From NCBI GenBank assembly GCA_009776395.1, contig WRNX01000074.1, positions 1-5,710 on the forward strand: a stretch of DNA of 5,710 bases, read 5' to 3'. Numbering within the stretch: the stretch's first letter is position 1; every line of letters begins with the position of its first letter. Both the position numbers and the translations under genes were made by a program. Positions 1-5,710 of the stretch are shown in pieces. The DNA comes from Lentimicrobiaceae bacterium. Lineage in GTDB: Bacteria; Bacteroidota; Bacteroidia; Bacteroidales; WCHB1-69. Under the pieces are notes generated by a model. It worked only from the letters and a program-made list of their open reading frames with translations. It was not told the origin of the DNA and searched no databases.

Positions 1-1970
1 GGTGCGCCGGTAACGGTTACGCCTGCTATGGGGATGAAGCCGTCGGTGGCGCCGTATTTGACGGCGATGCCGCTGTTGCCGTCCTGTTTCGTCCAGAGGG
101 CTGAGGCGGCGGCGGGGTCGGTGAAGAGGTCGTCGGTGGTGTTGGCGGTGTAGGTGGTGATGTTGGTTTTATTGTCCCATGCTGCTACGACGGCGTTGTT
201 TTGTTGGGTATAGGCGCCGTTGATGACCTCTGAGGCGTTTTTGCCGCAGGCGAAGATGATGCTGTTGTGGCTGATGGTGAGTGTGCCGGAGCTGTTGTCC
301 ACGGCATAGCCTTCGAGGGCAATGACCATGCCGCGTTCTTTGATGGTGAGCTTGCCGCCGTTGTTGACGATGGCGTCGCCGCCGGAAGACCTCACTGTTC
401 CGCCGCTGACTTCTATGACGCTGGTGGCATCTCTGTTGAAAATGGTGTTGCCGTAGCCGGAGGTGTTTTCTATGGTGCCGCCGCTGATGGTGAGCGTTCC
501 TATGTTTATAACCGCATAGCCGTCTGTGGAGCTTGTCGAAATATTGCCGCCGCTGATGGTTGTTATTTTCCCGTTAACAACCGCCCAAATGCTGCCCGCG
601 TTTGTGGCGCTTGCCGAAATCTCGCCACCGCTGATGTTGACCGTTCCATCCATGTTGGCAACCGCATAAACTGCGTCCCCTACTGTGTTGACGTTTGCCG
701 AAATCTCTCCGCCGCTGATGTTGACCGTTCCGTTTCCGATCATAATCGCAATCTTCATGTACCCATCAGTGGGGCTTGCCGAAATCTTGCCGCCGCTGAT
801 GTTTACCATTCCAACGCCACCGTAAACCGCTAAGTAATCTCCCGAAATCTCTCCGCCGCTGATGTTTACCGCTCCGGGGGAGTAGTTGTAAACTGCAATA
901 CTTGCCGAAATATCGCCGTCGCTGATGTTTACTGCTCCGGTGGAGAGGTTGCAAATGGCAATGCCATAGATATCGTTATAGAAGTCTAATTCTACAGTAT
1001 TTTCCACCGTACCGCCGGTGATTTCGAGTCGGCAGTCGGTCGCTGTACCGGCGTCTTTTAGCACGATGGTGCCGGTTAGGTTGGAGCTGCCGGGTAGGTT
1101 TTTTGAAGTTACCTTTGCGGTTTCGGAGATGGTGATTTTGCCGGTGTCGTCGTTCCAAATCGCTACGCCGGTGGTGGCGGAGACGGTGCCGCCGGAGATG
1201 TTTACTGTGCCGGTGGCGGAGAAGTTGGCAATCGCACCGCCGAGGTCGGCGGTGTTTTCCACCGTTCCGCCGTTGATTTCGAGGCAGTCGCCGTCGGCGT
1301 TGTCGCCGACAAAGATTGTTCCCGGCGTGTATGCGTTGGTGTTTTTCGAGGTAACGACGGCATCGCCCGAAATGGTAACTTTCCCTTCGGCGCCGACCAC
1401 AATAGCGTTTGCGTTTACGCCGTTGGCTTCTACTCTGCCGCCGGTAATGTTGAGCGGTCCTACGGCAAAGATCGTTATGGTCGTTGTGCCGGTGTTCTTC
1501 ACCGTTCCTTCGCTGATGGTGAGGGTTCCGGTGGACTGGTGGTAGATCGCCAAGGCGTCGCCGCCGCCGGGGTTGGTGATGTCTGCCTTACTGTTGACGG
1601 ACACGCCGTTTTTCAGACATATCGTACCGCCAGACCACATGACGCTTGTCGAGGTGATCTTCCCGGTGAGTGTAATCAGCCCCCATGCGGTGCCGTTGGC
1701 TCCGCCGTCGAAGGTGATGTTGTTGTCGCCGGTGTTCAACGTGTTGCTGCCGTTTTCGAACTGGATGGTGCAGTCGGCGCCGTTGGCGTTGGTCTTGACT
1801 GCGTCGATGACAAGTTGCAGCAACGTGTTGGTCGCTACCGCCGTTCCGTTTTTGGTGGCGGTGAAGGTTCCACCGTTGCCGGTGATGATGTAGGTACTCT
1901 GCGCTAAGGTAGCGCTTATGCTCAAGCCCAAAAAAGCGAGCAAAATCAAAAATTTATTGAAATGTTTCAT
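1..1970 (-). CDS. Secreted repetitive beta-helix surface protein/adhesin-like, N-terminal 656 residues (3' end outside window)
   Basis: Reading the complement from the ATG at 1968-1970 gives 656 codons with no stop, running off the left edge, so the C terminus is missing. The protein begins MKHFNKFLILLAFLGLS and has a typical signal peptide, with probable cleavage near residues 22-24 (ATLAQS). A short N-terminal module follows (TYIITGNGGTFTAT, then FDGGANGTAWGLITLTGKI). From about residue 130 to 560 there are many Gly/Ser/Thr/Asn-rich motifs of the form LTISGGTIENTS, VNISGGEISAS and LEITGGTVENT, mostly 20-28 residues apart, as expected for stacked coils of a right-handed beta-helix. The last visible part (GFIPIAGVTVTGAP) resembles the entry to an Ig-like module. 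Known large Bacteroidales surface proteins of this style often end in a secretion or anchoring domain, but none is visible here. Specific function is unknown. Base composition is strikingly GC-rich compared with the neighbouring genes. Confidence 0.88.
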   Translation of the reverse strand, partial: MKHFNKFLILLAFLGLSISATLAQSTYIITGNGGTFTATKNGTAVATNTLLQLVIDAVKTNANGADCTIQFENGSNTLNTGDNNITFDGGANGTAWGLITLTGKITSTSVMWSGGTICLKNGVSVNSKADITNPGGGDALAIYHQSTGTLTISEGTVKNTGTTTITIFAVGPLNITGGRVEANGVNANAIVVGAEGKVTISGDAVVTSKNTNAYTPGTIFVGDNADGDCLEINGGTVENTADLGGAIANFSATGTVNISGGTVSATTGVAIWNDDTGKITISETAKVTSKNLPGSSNLTGTIVLKDAGTATDCRLEITGGTVENTVELDFYNDIYGIAICNLSTGAVNISDGDISASIAVYNYSPGAVNISGGEISGDYLAVYGGVGMVNISGGKISASPTDGYMKIAIMIGNGTVNISGGEISANVNTVGDAVYAVANMDGTVNISGGEISASATNAGSIWAVVNGKITTISGGNISTSSTDGYAVINIGTLTISGGTIENTSGYGNTIFNRDATSVIEVSGGTVRSSGGDAIVNNGGKLTIKERGMVIALEGYAVDNSSGTLTISHNSIIFACGKNASEVINGAYTQQNNAVVAAWDNKTNITTYTANTTDDLFTDPAAASALWTKQDGNSGIAVKYGATDGFIPIAGVTVTGA
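545..945 (-). repeat. Tandem coil repeats inside the beta-helix gene
   Basis: Five close copies of a roughly 35-40 bp block occur here. On the plus strand each reads approximately CCGAAATCTCGCCGCCGCTG followed by ATGTTKACCGTTCC, and the block encodes VNISGGEISAS on the minus strand. The CCGAAAT part lies at 614, 698, 779, 842 and 905, giving spacings of 84, 81, 63 and 63 bp. All are multiples of three (28, 27, 21 and 21 residues), so the reading frame is kept and each unit fits one or more beta-helix coils. More diverged versions extend to both sides. The high DNA identity between blocks suggests recent duplication or recombination. Confidence 0.8.
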
Positions 1971-2008
1971 AAAAAAATTAGGTTAATAATCTTACTAAAA
2001 TTACTCTG

Positions 2009-2039
2009 CAAAATAAGTATTAATTTTTTATTTTTCAAT
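2009..2039 (-). promoter_or_regulatory. Candidate Bacteroidetes-type promoter for the beta-helix gene
   Basis: On the minus strand, TTATTTTG (2016 down to 2009) differs at one position from the Bacteroidetes -7 consensus TAnnTTTG. An ATTG (2039 down to 2036) lies 19 bases upstream, matching the TTTG-like -33 element at the expected spacing. Transcription would start near 2003, leaving a leader of about 33 bases before the ATG at 1970. No Shine-Dalgarno sequence is present, which is usual for this phylum. The region is very AT-rich, so a chance match is possible. Confidence 0.4.
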
Positions 2040-2056
2040 CATATATTTATATGATT
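2037..2056. repeat. AT-rich palindrome in the divergent gap
   Basis: Arms AATCATATA and TATATGATT are perfect 9-bp inverted copies around a 2-base TT centre. The palindrome overlaps the upstream element of the candidate minus-strand promoter and lies about 95 bp before the TPR gene start. It could be an operator for a dimeric regulator serving one or both divergent genes. It is too AT-rich to be a convincing terminator. Confidence 0.5.
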
Positions 2057-2066
2057 TTTCACTAAT

Positions 2067-2084
2067 AACTGAAAACTGAAAACT
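2067..2084. repeat. Short 7-bp tandem repeat (CTGAAAA, about 2.6 copies)
   Basis: The sequence AACTGAAAACTGAAAACT has an exact period of 7 (unit CTGAAAA at 2069-2075 and 2076-2082, with matching partial copies at both ends). It lies in the gap between the two divergent genes. It is short, and is listed because other 7- and 8-bp tandem repeats occur at gene edges nearby. Confidence 0.6.
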
Positions 2085-2150
2085 ATTAACATTAAATTAT
2101 ATTTTTTTTAAAAATTCATCGTTATTCAACATATTACGAATTATACCATA

Positions 2151-3623
2151 ATGAATACCTCAAACCATTTTACCACATCATCTCATCATCACATCATCAT
2201 ATCATCACACCATCACATCATTTTCGCTTTCTGCTTTCTTCTGCTTTCTGCTTTCTGCATTACCCCCGCTTTTGCGCAAAAAAAGAAAGAAAAACCCAGC
2301 AATCAAATCGAGAAGGTTGCAAGTGAAAGAGAATTATCGCGAATATTTGCTGACGGACTTCGGGAGTTTTATTCGCAAAACTATTCCGCCGCCACGAAAT
2401 CGTTTAGAGAAGTGTTAAGTCAAAACCCTAAAAACGATGCCGCTTACTATCTTTTACATAAAATTGCAGCAGAACAACAAGATTTTATGCTGGCATCACA
2501 CTACTTAAAAGAAGCGATTAAATTAGACAAAAAAAACGAATGGTATCAAATTGATTTAGCGGGCGTTTATGAAAAATTGGGCGATTTTGCCAATGCAGTA
2601 AAAATTTGGGAAGAGATTTGTAAAATGAAATATAATAACGAATACTATTTATTATCATTGGCAAACAACTATTTACAGTTAGGAAAATTACAAGATGTTA
2701 TTAAAACGTATGATAGAATTGAAGATATTCTGGGGAAAAATGATGACCTTACAGAAACAAAGAAAAATATTTGGCTCTATTTGAATGATGTGAGAAATGC
2801 TGTAAGAGAATATGAAAAACTGCTTGAAATATACCCTTACGAAATTGGGTACTACATTACTGCTGGTGAAATCTATCTTTCTAATAATATGCCCGATAAA
2901 GCGTTTCCCTTTTTTGAAAAAGCCATTCAAATAGATGCTGAAAACAGTTACTTAAATTTGTCATTAGCCAACTATTACGAAACAATGAAAAAACCTGAGG
3001 AAAGTTTTCAAACACTACTCAAAGCATTTGAAAGCGAAGAGTTAGAACTTGAAGAAAAACTGCCCATGTTAAAAAACTATATGGCAAGTGCATTCCGTTT
3101 ACAAACCCCTGAAATACTGGAAAAAACAGAACAATTAGCTCAAGCCATTGCTCTGGCAAATCCATTCGATTTAGAAGGATGGATAGCATTAGCAAAACTT
3201 CAAACGCTTAAAAATCAGTATCAGGAAGCAAAATTATTATATGAAAAAAGTATAGAACTTGACGAAACGCAATATGCTGTTTGGGAGGATTATTTTTTTG
3301 TATTATCAAAATTGGAAGATTATCAAACGATTACAAAACATGAAAAACTTATTGAAGAATATTTTCCAACTAATGCCCTTCTTCAATACGGAATGGCGTT
3401 GGCATTATACAAAGAAAAACAATATGAAAACGCTTTAAAAACTGCCAAACAAGCCCTATCATTCACCTTTGAAAACAGTTTTGTGGCAGACTTGAATTTG
3501 CTACTCGGGGATATCTCATTTGAGTTAGAACAAAAAGAAGACGCTGTTAAGTATTGGAAAACTGCACAACGAAGAGGAATTAATACGATGGAGTTACAAG
3601 AAAAAATTGAGGCAAATCAATAA
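2151..3623 (+). CDS. Secreted tetratricopeptide-repeat (TPR) protein
   Basis: The 490-residue protein has a signal peptide ending PAFA|QKKK (cleavage after residue 42) and a mature part made almost entirely of helical TPR units from about residue 62 to the end. Examples are the 34-residue stretches near 62-95, 96-129 and 130-163, with TPR-type G/A/Y/P spacing (YSQNYSAATKSFREVLSQNP, YEKLGDFANAVKIWEEI, YEKSIELDE). TPR proteins are protein-interaction scaffolds, and similar secreted ones are common in the Bacteroidota periplasm or outer membrane. The specific partner cannot be told. The start at 2151 is the only ATG ahead of the hydrophobic core and has no Shine-Dalgarno sequence. The leader is odd: its first 25 residues lack Lys/Arg, contain seven His, and are encoded by CAT-rich repeats, and the hydrophobic core is encoded by 7-bp repeats. 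The codon use is AT-rich, unlike the upstream divergent gene. Confidence 0.9.
   Translation: MNTSNHFTTSSHHHIIISSHHHIIFAFCFLLLSAFCITPAFAQKKKEKPSNQIEKVASERELSRIFADGLREFYSQNYSAATKSFREVLSQNPKNDAAYYLLHKIAAEQQDFMLASHYLKEAIKLDKKNEWYQIDLAGVYEKLGDFANAVKIWEEICKMKYNNEYYLLSLANNYLQLGKLQDVIKTYDRIEDILGKNDDLTETKKNIWLYLNDVRNAVREYEKLLEIYPYEIGYYITAGEIYLSNNMPDKAFPFFEKAIQIDAENSYLNLSLANYYETMKKPEESFQTLLKAFESEELELEEKLPMLKNYMASAFRLQTPEILEKTEQLAQAIALANPFDLEGWIALAKLQTLKNQYQEAKLLYEKSIELDETQYAVWEDYFFVLSKLEDYQTITKHEKLIEEYFPTNALLQYGMALALYKEKQYENALKTAKQALSFTFENSFVADLNLLLGDISFELEQKEDAVKYWKTAQRRGINTMELQEKIEANQ
2178..2225 (+). repeat. 24-bp CAT-rich direct duplication encoding SSHHHIII / SSHHHIIF
   Basis: Two adjacent 24-bp units (2178-2201 and 2202-2225) match at 19 of 24 positions and encode residues 10-17 and 18-25 of the TPR protein. 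The surrounding tract (about 2174-2220) is a degenerate CAT/CAC microsatellite. It forms the n-region of the signal peptide, where positively charged residues would normally be expected. Confidence 0.75.
2226..2258 (+). repeat. Heptamer repeat GCTTTCT x4 inside the TPR signal-peptide coding region
   Basis: GCTTTCT occurs at 2226-2232, 2233-2239, 2243-2249 and 2250-2256. A 3-base TCT sits between the second and third copies, and a partial GC follows the last. The tract encodes the hydrophobic core AFCFLLLSAFC. A gain or loss of one 7-bp unit would shift the frame: the two alternative frames reach stops at 2324-2326 and 2416-2418, so such a change would truncate the protein. Confidence 0.8.
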
Positions 3624-3636
3624 GGAGTTAAAGGAT

Positions 3637-3652
3637 AAAGCAGAAAGCAGAA
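3637..3652. repeat. Heptamer AAAGCAG tandem repeat after the TPR gene
   Basis: AAAGCAGAAAGCAGAA is two copies of a 7-bp unit plus two bases. The unit is the reverse complement (cyclically rotated) of the GCTTTCT heptamer in the TPR signal peptide, so the same repeat family flanks this gene in opposite orientations. It lies 13 bp after the stop codon. Confidence 0.65.
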
Positions 3653-3656
3653 TTAA

Positions 3657-3752
3657 TTTAAAAATTTAAAAATTTAAAAATTTAAAAAATAATCAATTAA
3701 ATCTTTAAATCTTTTAATCTTTTAATCTTTAAATCTTTTAATCTAAAAGTCT
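3657..3752. repeat. 96-bp array of twelve in-phase octamers before thpR
   Basis: Read in steps of eight from 3657, the units are TTTAAAAA four times (perfect), ATAATCAA once, TTAAATCT twice, TTTAATCT twice, TTAAATCT, TTTAATCT, and a final diverged AAAAGTCT ending three bases before the thpR ATG. The first four and the following six ATCT-type units are two sub-families that keep one phase across a single linking unit. The array fills most of the 132-bp gap and contains no gene. It could act as an AT-rich upstream promoter element, a spacer whose length varies, or a repeat with no function. Confidence 0.8.
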
Positions 3753-3755
3753 ATT

Positions 3756-4310
3756 ATGAAACGACTATTTATTGCAGTGGATATTGAATTATTAGAAAAT
3801 TTTAAGATTTTAACTCAACAATTAAAATCTGAATTAAGAAACGATGATATTGTATGGGTAAAAAACGGACTTCAACATCTTACCTTGCGTTTTCTGGGTG
3901 AAACTCCTGAAACTAAAATTGAACCGCTTGCAAATATTTTGGCTGTGGCTGCAAATACAACACAACCATTTGAATTACAATTAGATAAAATGGGTGTTTT
4001 TGGCAGTAAGTACGCCCCAGAAACCTTGTGGTACGGATTTTCCGAGTTTTCATTATTCAAAAATCTGTATAATAAATTAGAAAAAAAATTAATGCAAATT
4101 GGATTCAAAGAAAATTATGGTAATTTTGTACCCCATATTACGGTAGGAAGAATAAAAAAAATTGGTAATAAGAAACGTTTTTGGGAAATCATTAACAAAC
4201 TGCAACCCCAATTTACTCAAACTATACCTGTAAATAGTCTTACACTTATTCAAAGCAAACTTAATAACGATGGACCAACTTATAAAACGCTATATGAAAT
4301 AGAATTATAG
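3756..4310 (+). CDS. thpR: RNA 2',3'-cyclic phosphodiesterase (2'-5' RNA ligase family)
   Basis: This 184-residue protein is a full-length member of the LigT/ThpR branch of the 2H phosphoesterase superfamily. These cytoplasmic enzymes open 2',3'-cyclic phosphate ends of RNA to 2'-phosphates and can join 2'-5' ends in vitro. It begins MKRLFIAVDI, the usual first strand. Both catalytic HxTx motifs are present: HLTL at residues 41-44, followed by RFLGE, and HITV at 127-130, followed by GR. They are about 86 residues apart, as expected for the two-lobed fold. The start at 3756 places the first strand at residue 3 as in relatives. No Shine-Dalgarno sequence is visible. The octamer array sits directly upstream. 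The next gene follows after 53 bp on the same strand, so co-transcription is possible. The physiological RNA substrate in bacteria is not well established. Confidence 0.93.
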   Translation: MKRLFIAVDIELLENFKILTQQLKSELRNDDIVWVKNGLQHLTLRFLGETPETKIEPLANILAVAANTTQPFELQLDKMGVFGSKYAPETLWYGFSEFSLFKNLYNKLEKKLMQIGFKENYGNFVPHITVGRIKKIGNKKRFWEIINKLQPQFTQTIPVNSLTLIQSKLNNDGPTYKTLYEIEL

Positions 4311-4363
4311 GAAAGAACGAAACAATTGGAACAATTAAAAATTAAAATTTAAAAAATCTGTCT

Positions 4364-5299
4364 ATGAAAATTCACAATAAATATATATCTCTCATTATAA
4401 GAATCTTTGTTGGATTAGTTTTTCTGGCGTCGGCAATATTAAAGTACATATCCATTGACGTATTTGATCTGTATGTTTTTGAACATAACCTATTTTCCAT
4501 CTCTATCACCGAAACATTAACCCGTTTACTAATTACGGCAGAATTTGTGTTGGGGATTATGCTCATTTTTAATATTTACGCACGATTTGCTTATTATGCA
4601 GTGCTTAGTTTTCTTGCCGGATTCACCATATATCTATTCCTTCTGCCTTACCTGTTTGATGTGGATATTACAAATTGTCATTGTTTTGGAAATGCCATTG
4701 TGCTTAATCGTACAGAATCTATCGCTAAAAATTTGATACTCCTGTTTTGTCTATTCTTTGTTTCTCCCAAATTCTACACTCATAAAAAATGGGAAATTTG
4801 GGTTTTGGGAACAATAAGTAGCATCACATTTATTGTATTTATGGTAATTAGCGCCCCCAATTTTTTATATACTATTGTACATAAAGATAAAATTCAAATA
4901 GATACTTCCATGTATGAATCCGCTCTCTTAAATAGTGGCAAGCAAGATATATTTAATGATGGCAAACAAATAATCTGCATGTATGCAGCAGGTTGTAAGT
5001 ATTGTAAGCGCGCCGCATTTAAATTGCATTTAATGTTAAAAAATAACCAACTTTCTGAAGATAACGTAAAAACAGTGTTCTGGTCAGGAACTACTGATAG
5101 CCTTATTCATAACTTTTTCATAGAGAAAAATATCCCACTCCCAGAATACACTACTTTTCGCTTGGATACTTTTCTTACTGTTACAAACGGTCGTTTGCCT
5201 CTTTTGCTTTTTTCAGATAATGGAACCATTGTAAGTAAGGCAAATTACATTACTTTTAATGAAAACCAAGTCGTAAATTTTTTTAACAGCGACAACTGA
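4364..5299 (+). CDS. MauE/DoxX-like membrane protein fused to a periplasmic thioredoxin-like domain
   Basis: This 311-residue protein has two parts. Residues 1-165 form a membrane domain with about four hydrophobic segments (roughly 8-29, 52-70, 75-98 and 120-134), plus a fifth near 146-163. Early motifs such as RIFVGLVFLASAILK are typical of DoxX/MauE proteins. A conserved Cys pair occurs at C105 and C107 in NCHCFGNAI, corresponding to the CGCFG motif of MauE-type redox proteins but with His for Gly. Residues about 175-311 look like a soluble thioredoxin-fold domain, with CKYC at 211-214 after strand IICMYAAG and a probable cis-Pro loop at GRLPLLLF. By family knowledge the membrane part would pass electrons to the thioredoxin-like part for thiol-disulfide exchange in the periplasm. 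The direction of transfer and the substrate are inference. The gene lies 53 bp after thpR and 19 bp before the glycosyltransferase. Confidence 0.8.
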   Translation: MKIHNKYISLIIRIFVGLVFLASAILKYISIDVFDLYVFEHNLFSISITETLTRLLITAEFVLGIMLIFNIYARFAYYAVLSFLAGFTIYLFLLPYLFDVDITNCHCFGNAIVLNRTESIAKNLILLFCLFFVSPKFYTHKKWEIWVLGTISSITFIVFMVISAPNFLYTIVHKDKIQIDTSMYESALLNSGKQDIFNDGKQIICMYAAGCKYCKRAAFKLHLMLKNNQLSEDNVKTVFWSGTTDSLIHNFFIEKNIPLPEYTTFRLDTFLTVTNGRLPLLLFSDNGTIVSKANYITFNENQVVNFFNSDN

Positions 5300-5318
5300 A
5301 AAATATTATTATCTTTTA

Positions 5319-5710
5319 ATGCTAAACTCCAAAATTATTATTCTCGGAACAGCCCATCCTTACCGTGGGGGACTTGCTACGTTTAATGAACGTTTGGCAC
5401 AACAATTTTTGAATGAAGGATACGATGTTGAAATATATACTTTTACGCTGCAATATCCAAACTTTTTATTTCCGGGGAAAACACAATATTCCGATGAACC
5501 CGCACCCGAAAAACTTACTATTCATAGAAAAGTAAATTCCATAAATCCGTTGAATTGGATAAAAGTAGGAAAAGAATTACGAAATAAAAAAGTGGATTTG
5601 GTGATTGTAAAATATTGGCTGCCTTTTATGGGACCTTGTTATGGGACAATTTTAAGAAAAGTGCGTAAAAATAAAAAAACACGCATCATTTCTATTTTGG
5701 ATAATATCAT
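5319..5710 (+). CDS. GT4-family glycosyltransferase, N-terminal 130 residues (3' end outside window)
   Basis: An open frame from the ATG at 5319 continues past the right edge. The translation starts MLNSKIIILGTAHPYRGGLA. The first strand and glycine-rich turn (IIILGTAHPYRGG) followed by ATFNERLAQQFLNEGYDVEIY match the N-terminal Rossmann-like acceptor domain of GT-B fold, family 4 glycosyltransferases. Stretches such as TFTLQYPNFLFPGKTQYS, NPLNWIKVGKELR and VIVKYWLPFMGPCYGTILR resemble a well-conserved Bacteroidales group. The sugar-nucleotide-binding half with the E-x7-E motif lies outside the window. It probably acts at the cytoplasmic face on envelope glycans, but donor and acceptor are unknown. 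It starts 19 bp after the MauE-like gene, with no Shine-Dalgarno sequence and no terminator between, so the two are likely co-transcribed. Confidence 0.85.
   Translation, partial: MLNSKIIILGTAHPYRGGLATFNERLAQQFLNEGYDVEIYTFTLQYPNFLFPGKTQYSDEPAPEKLTIHRKVNSINPLNWIKVGKELRNKKVDLVIVKYWLPFMGPCYGTILRKVRKNKKTRIISILDNI

Noticed and set aside
541..945. Regularly spaced repeats considered as a CRISPR array
   Set aside because: The spacers are not unique, the repeats are imperfect, and spacings are multiples of three within an open frame encoding beta-helix coils.
766..1402. Minus-strand open frames in other phases (766-954, 976-1158, 1202-1402)
   Set aside because: They are out-of-frame readings within the same beta-helix gene, rich in Arg/His/Pro, with no independent start context.
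267..1907. Several plus-strand open frames (267-833, 1018-1545, 1539-1907, 1573-1893) over the GC-rich region
   Set aside because: They lie opposite the continuous minus-strand frame, which has a signal peptide and coherent beta-helix repeats. Their translations show only repeat-derived low-complexity sequence and no recognisable domain. High GC suppresses stops and creates such shadows.
2098..2105. TATATTTT as a possible -7 element for the TPR gene
   Set aside because: The final base of TAnnTTTG is missing, no TTG-type upstream element is present at the right distance, and the match is expected by chance in this AT-rich stretch.
2688..2930. Minus-strand frame of 80 codons inside the TPR gene, and similar ones at 3872-4108 and 4372-4566
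   Set aside because: These are antisense shadows of well-supported plus-strand genes, with no family resemblance.
3622..3627. AAGGAG directly after the TPR stop codon, resembling a Shine-Dalgarno site
   Set aside because: No start codon with an open frame follows at a suitable distance, and the other genes in the window do not use such sites.
4545..4736. Plus-strand frame of 63 codons within the MauE-like gene
   Set aside because: It lies in another phase of a gene whose own frame has clear membrane segments and Cys motifs.

Overview
The window looks like a piece of a Bacteroidota (probably Bacteroidales) chromosome. The evidence is the set of protein families (a YRGG-type GT4 glycosyltransferase, a MauE/DoxX membrane protein fused to a thioredoxin-like domain, a secreted TPR protein, a repetitive beta-helix surface protein), the absence of Shine-Dalgarno sequences before the starts, very AT-rich gaps, and one candidate Bacteroidetes-type promoter. 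No RNA gene, CRISPR array, insertion sequence or clear terminator was found.

Left part (1-1970, minus strand): a single reading frame with no stop codon runs from an ATG at 1970 to the left edge. It encodes the first 656 residues of a secreted, repeat-rich protein with a signal peptide and many motifs of the VNISGGEISAS type, as expected for a right-handed beta-helix surface protein or adhesin. It is much richer in G+C than the rest of the window (38 of 60 bases in the first line, against 14 of 60 in a sample line of the TPR gene). All plus-strand frames over this part are shadows.

Centre (1971-2150): a short AT-rich divergent gap holds a 9+9 bp palindrome, a plausible minus-strand promoter and a small 7-bp tandem repeat.

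Right part (2151-5710, plus strand, AT-rich): four genes in one direction. They are a 490-residue periplasmic or outer-membrane-associated TPR protein, ThpR (RNA 2',3'-cyclic phosphodiesterase, LigT family), a MauE/DoxX-like membrane protein with a C-terminal thioredoxin-like CxxC domain, and the first 130 residues of a GT4 glycosyltransferase. The last three are closely spaced (53 and 19 bp) and may be co-transcribed. They do not form an obvious single pathway: RNA-end processing, envelope thiol redox and glycan synthesis.

The most unusual feature is short-period tandem repeats at gene edges. The TPR signal peptide is built from a CAT-rich 24-bp duplication followed by 7-bp GCTTTCT repeats. 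The same heptamer reappears on the opposite strand just after that gene. The TPR-thpR gap then contains a 96-bp array that can be read as twelve consecutive in-phase octamers ending three bases before the thpR start codon. Seven-bp units inside a coding region would shift the frame if copy number changed, so phase variation is possible, but this is inference.
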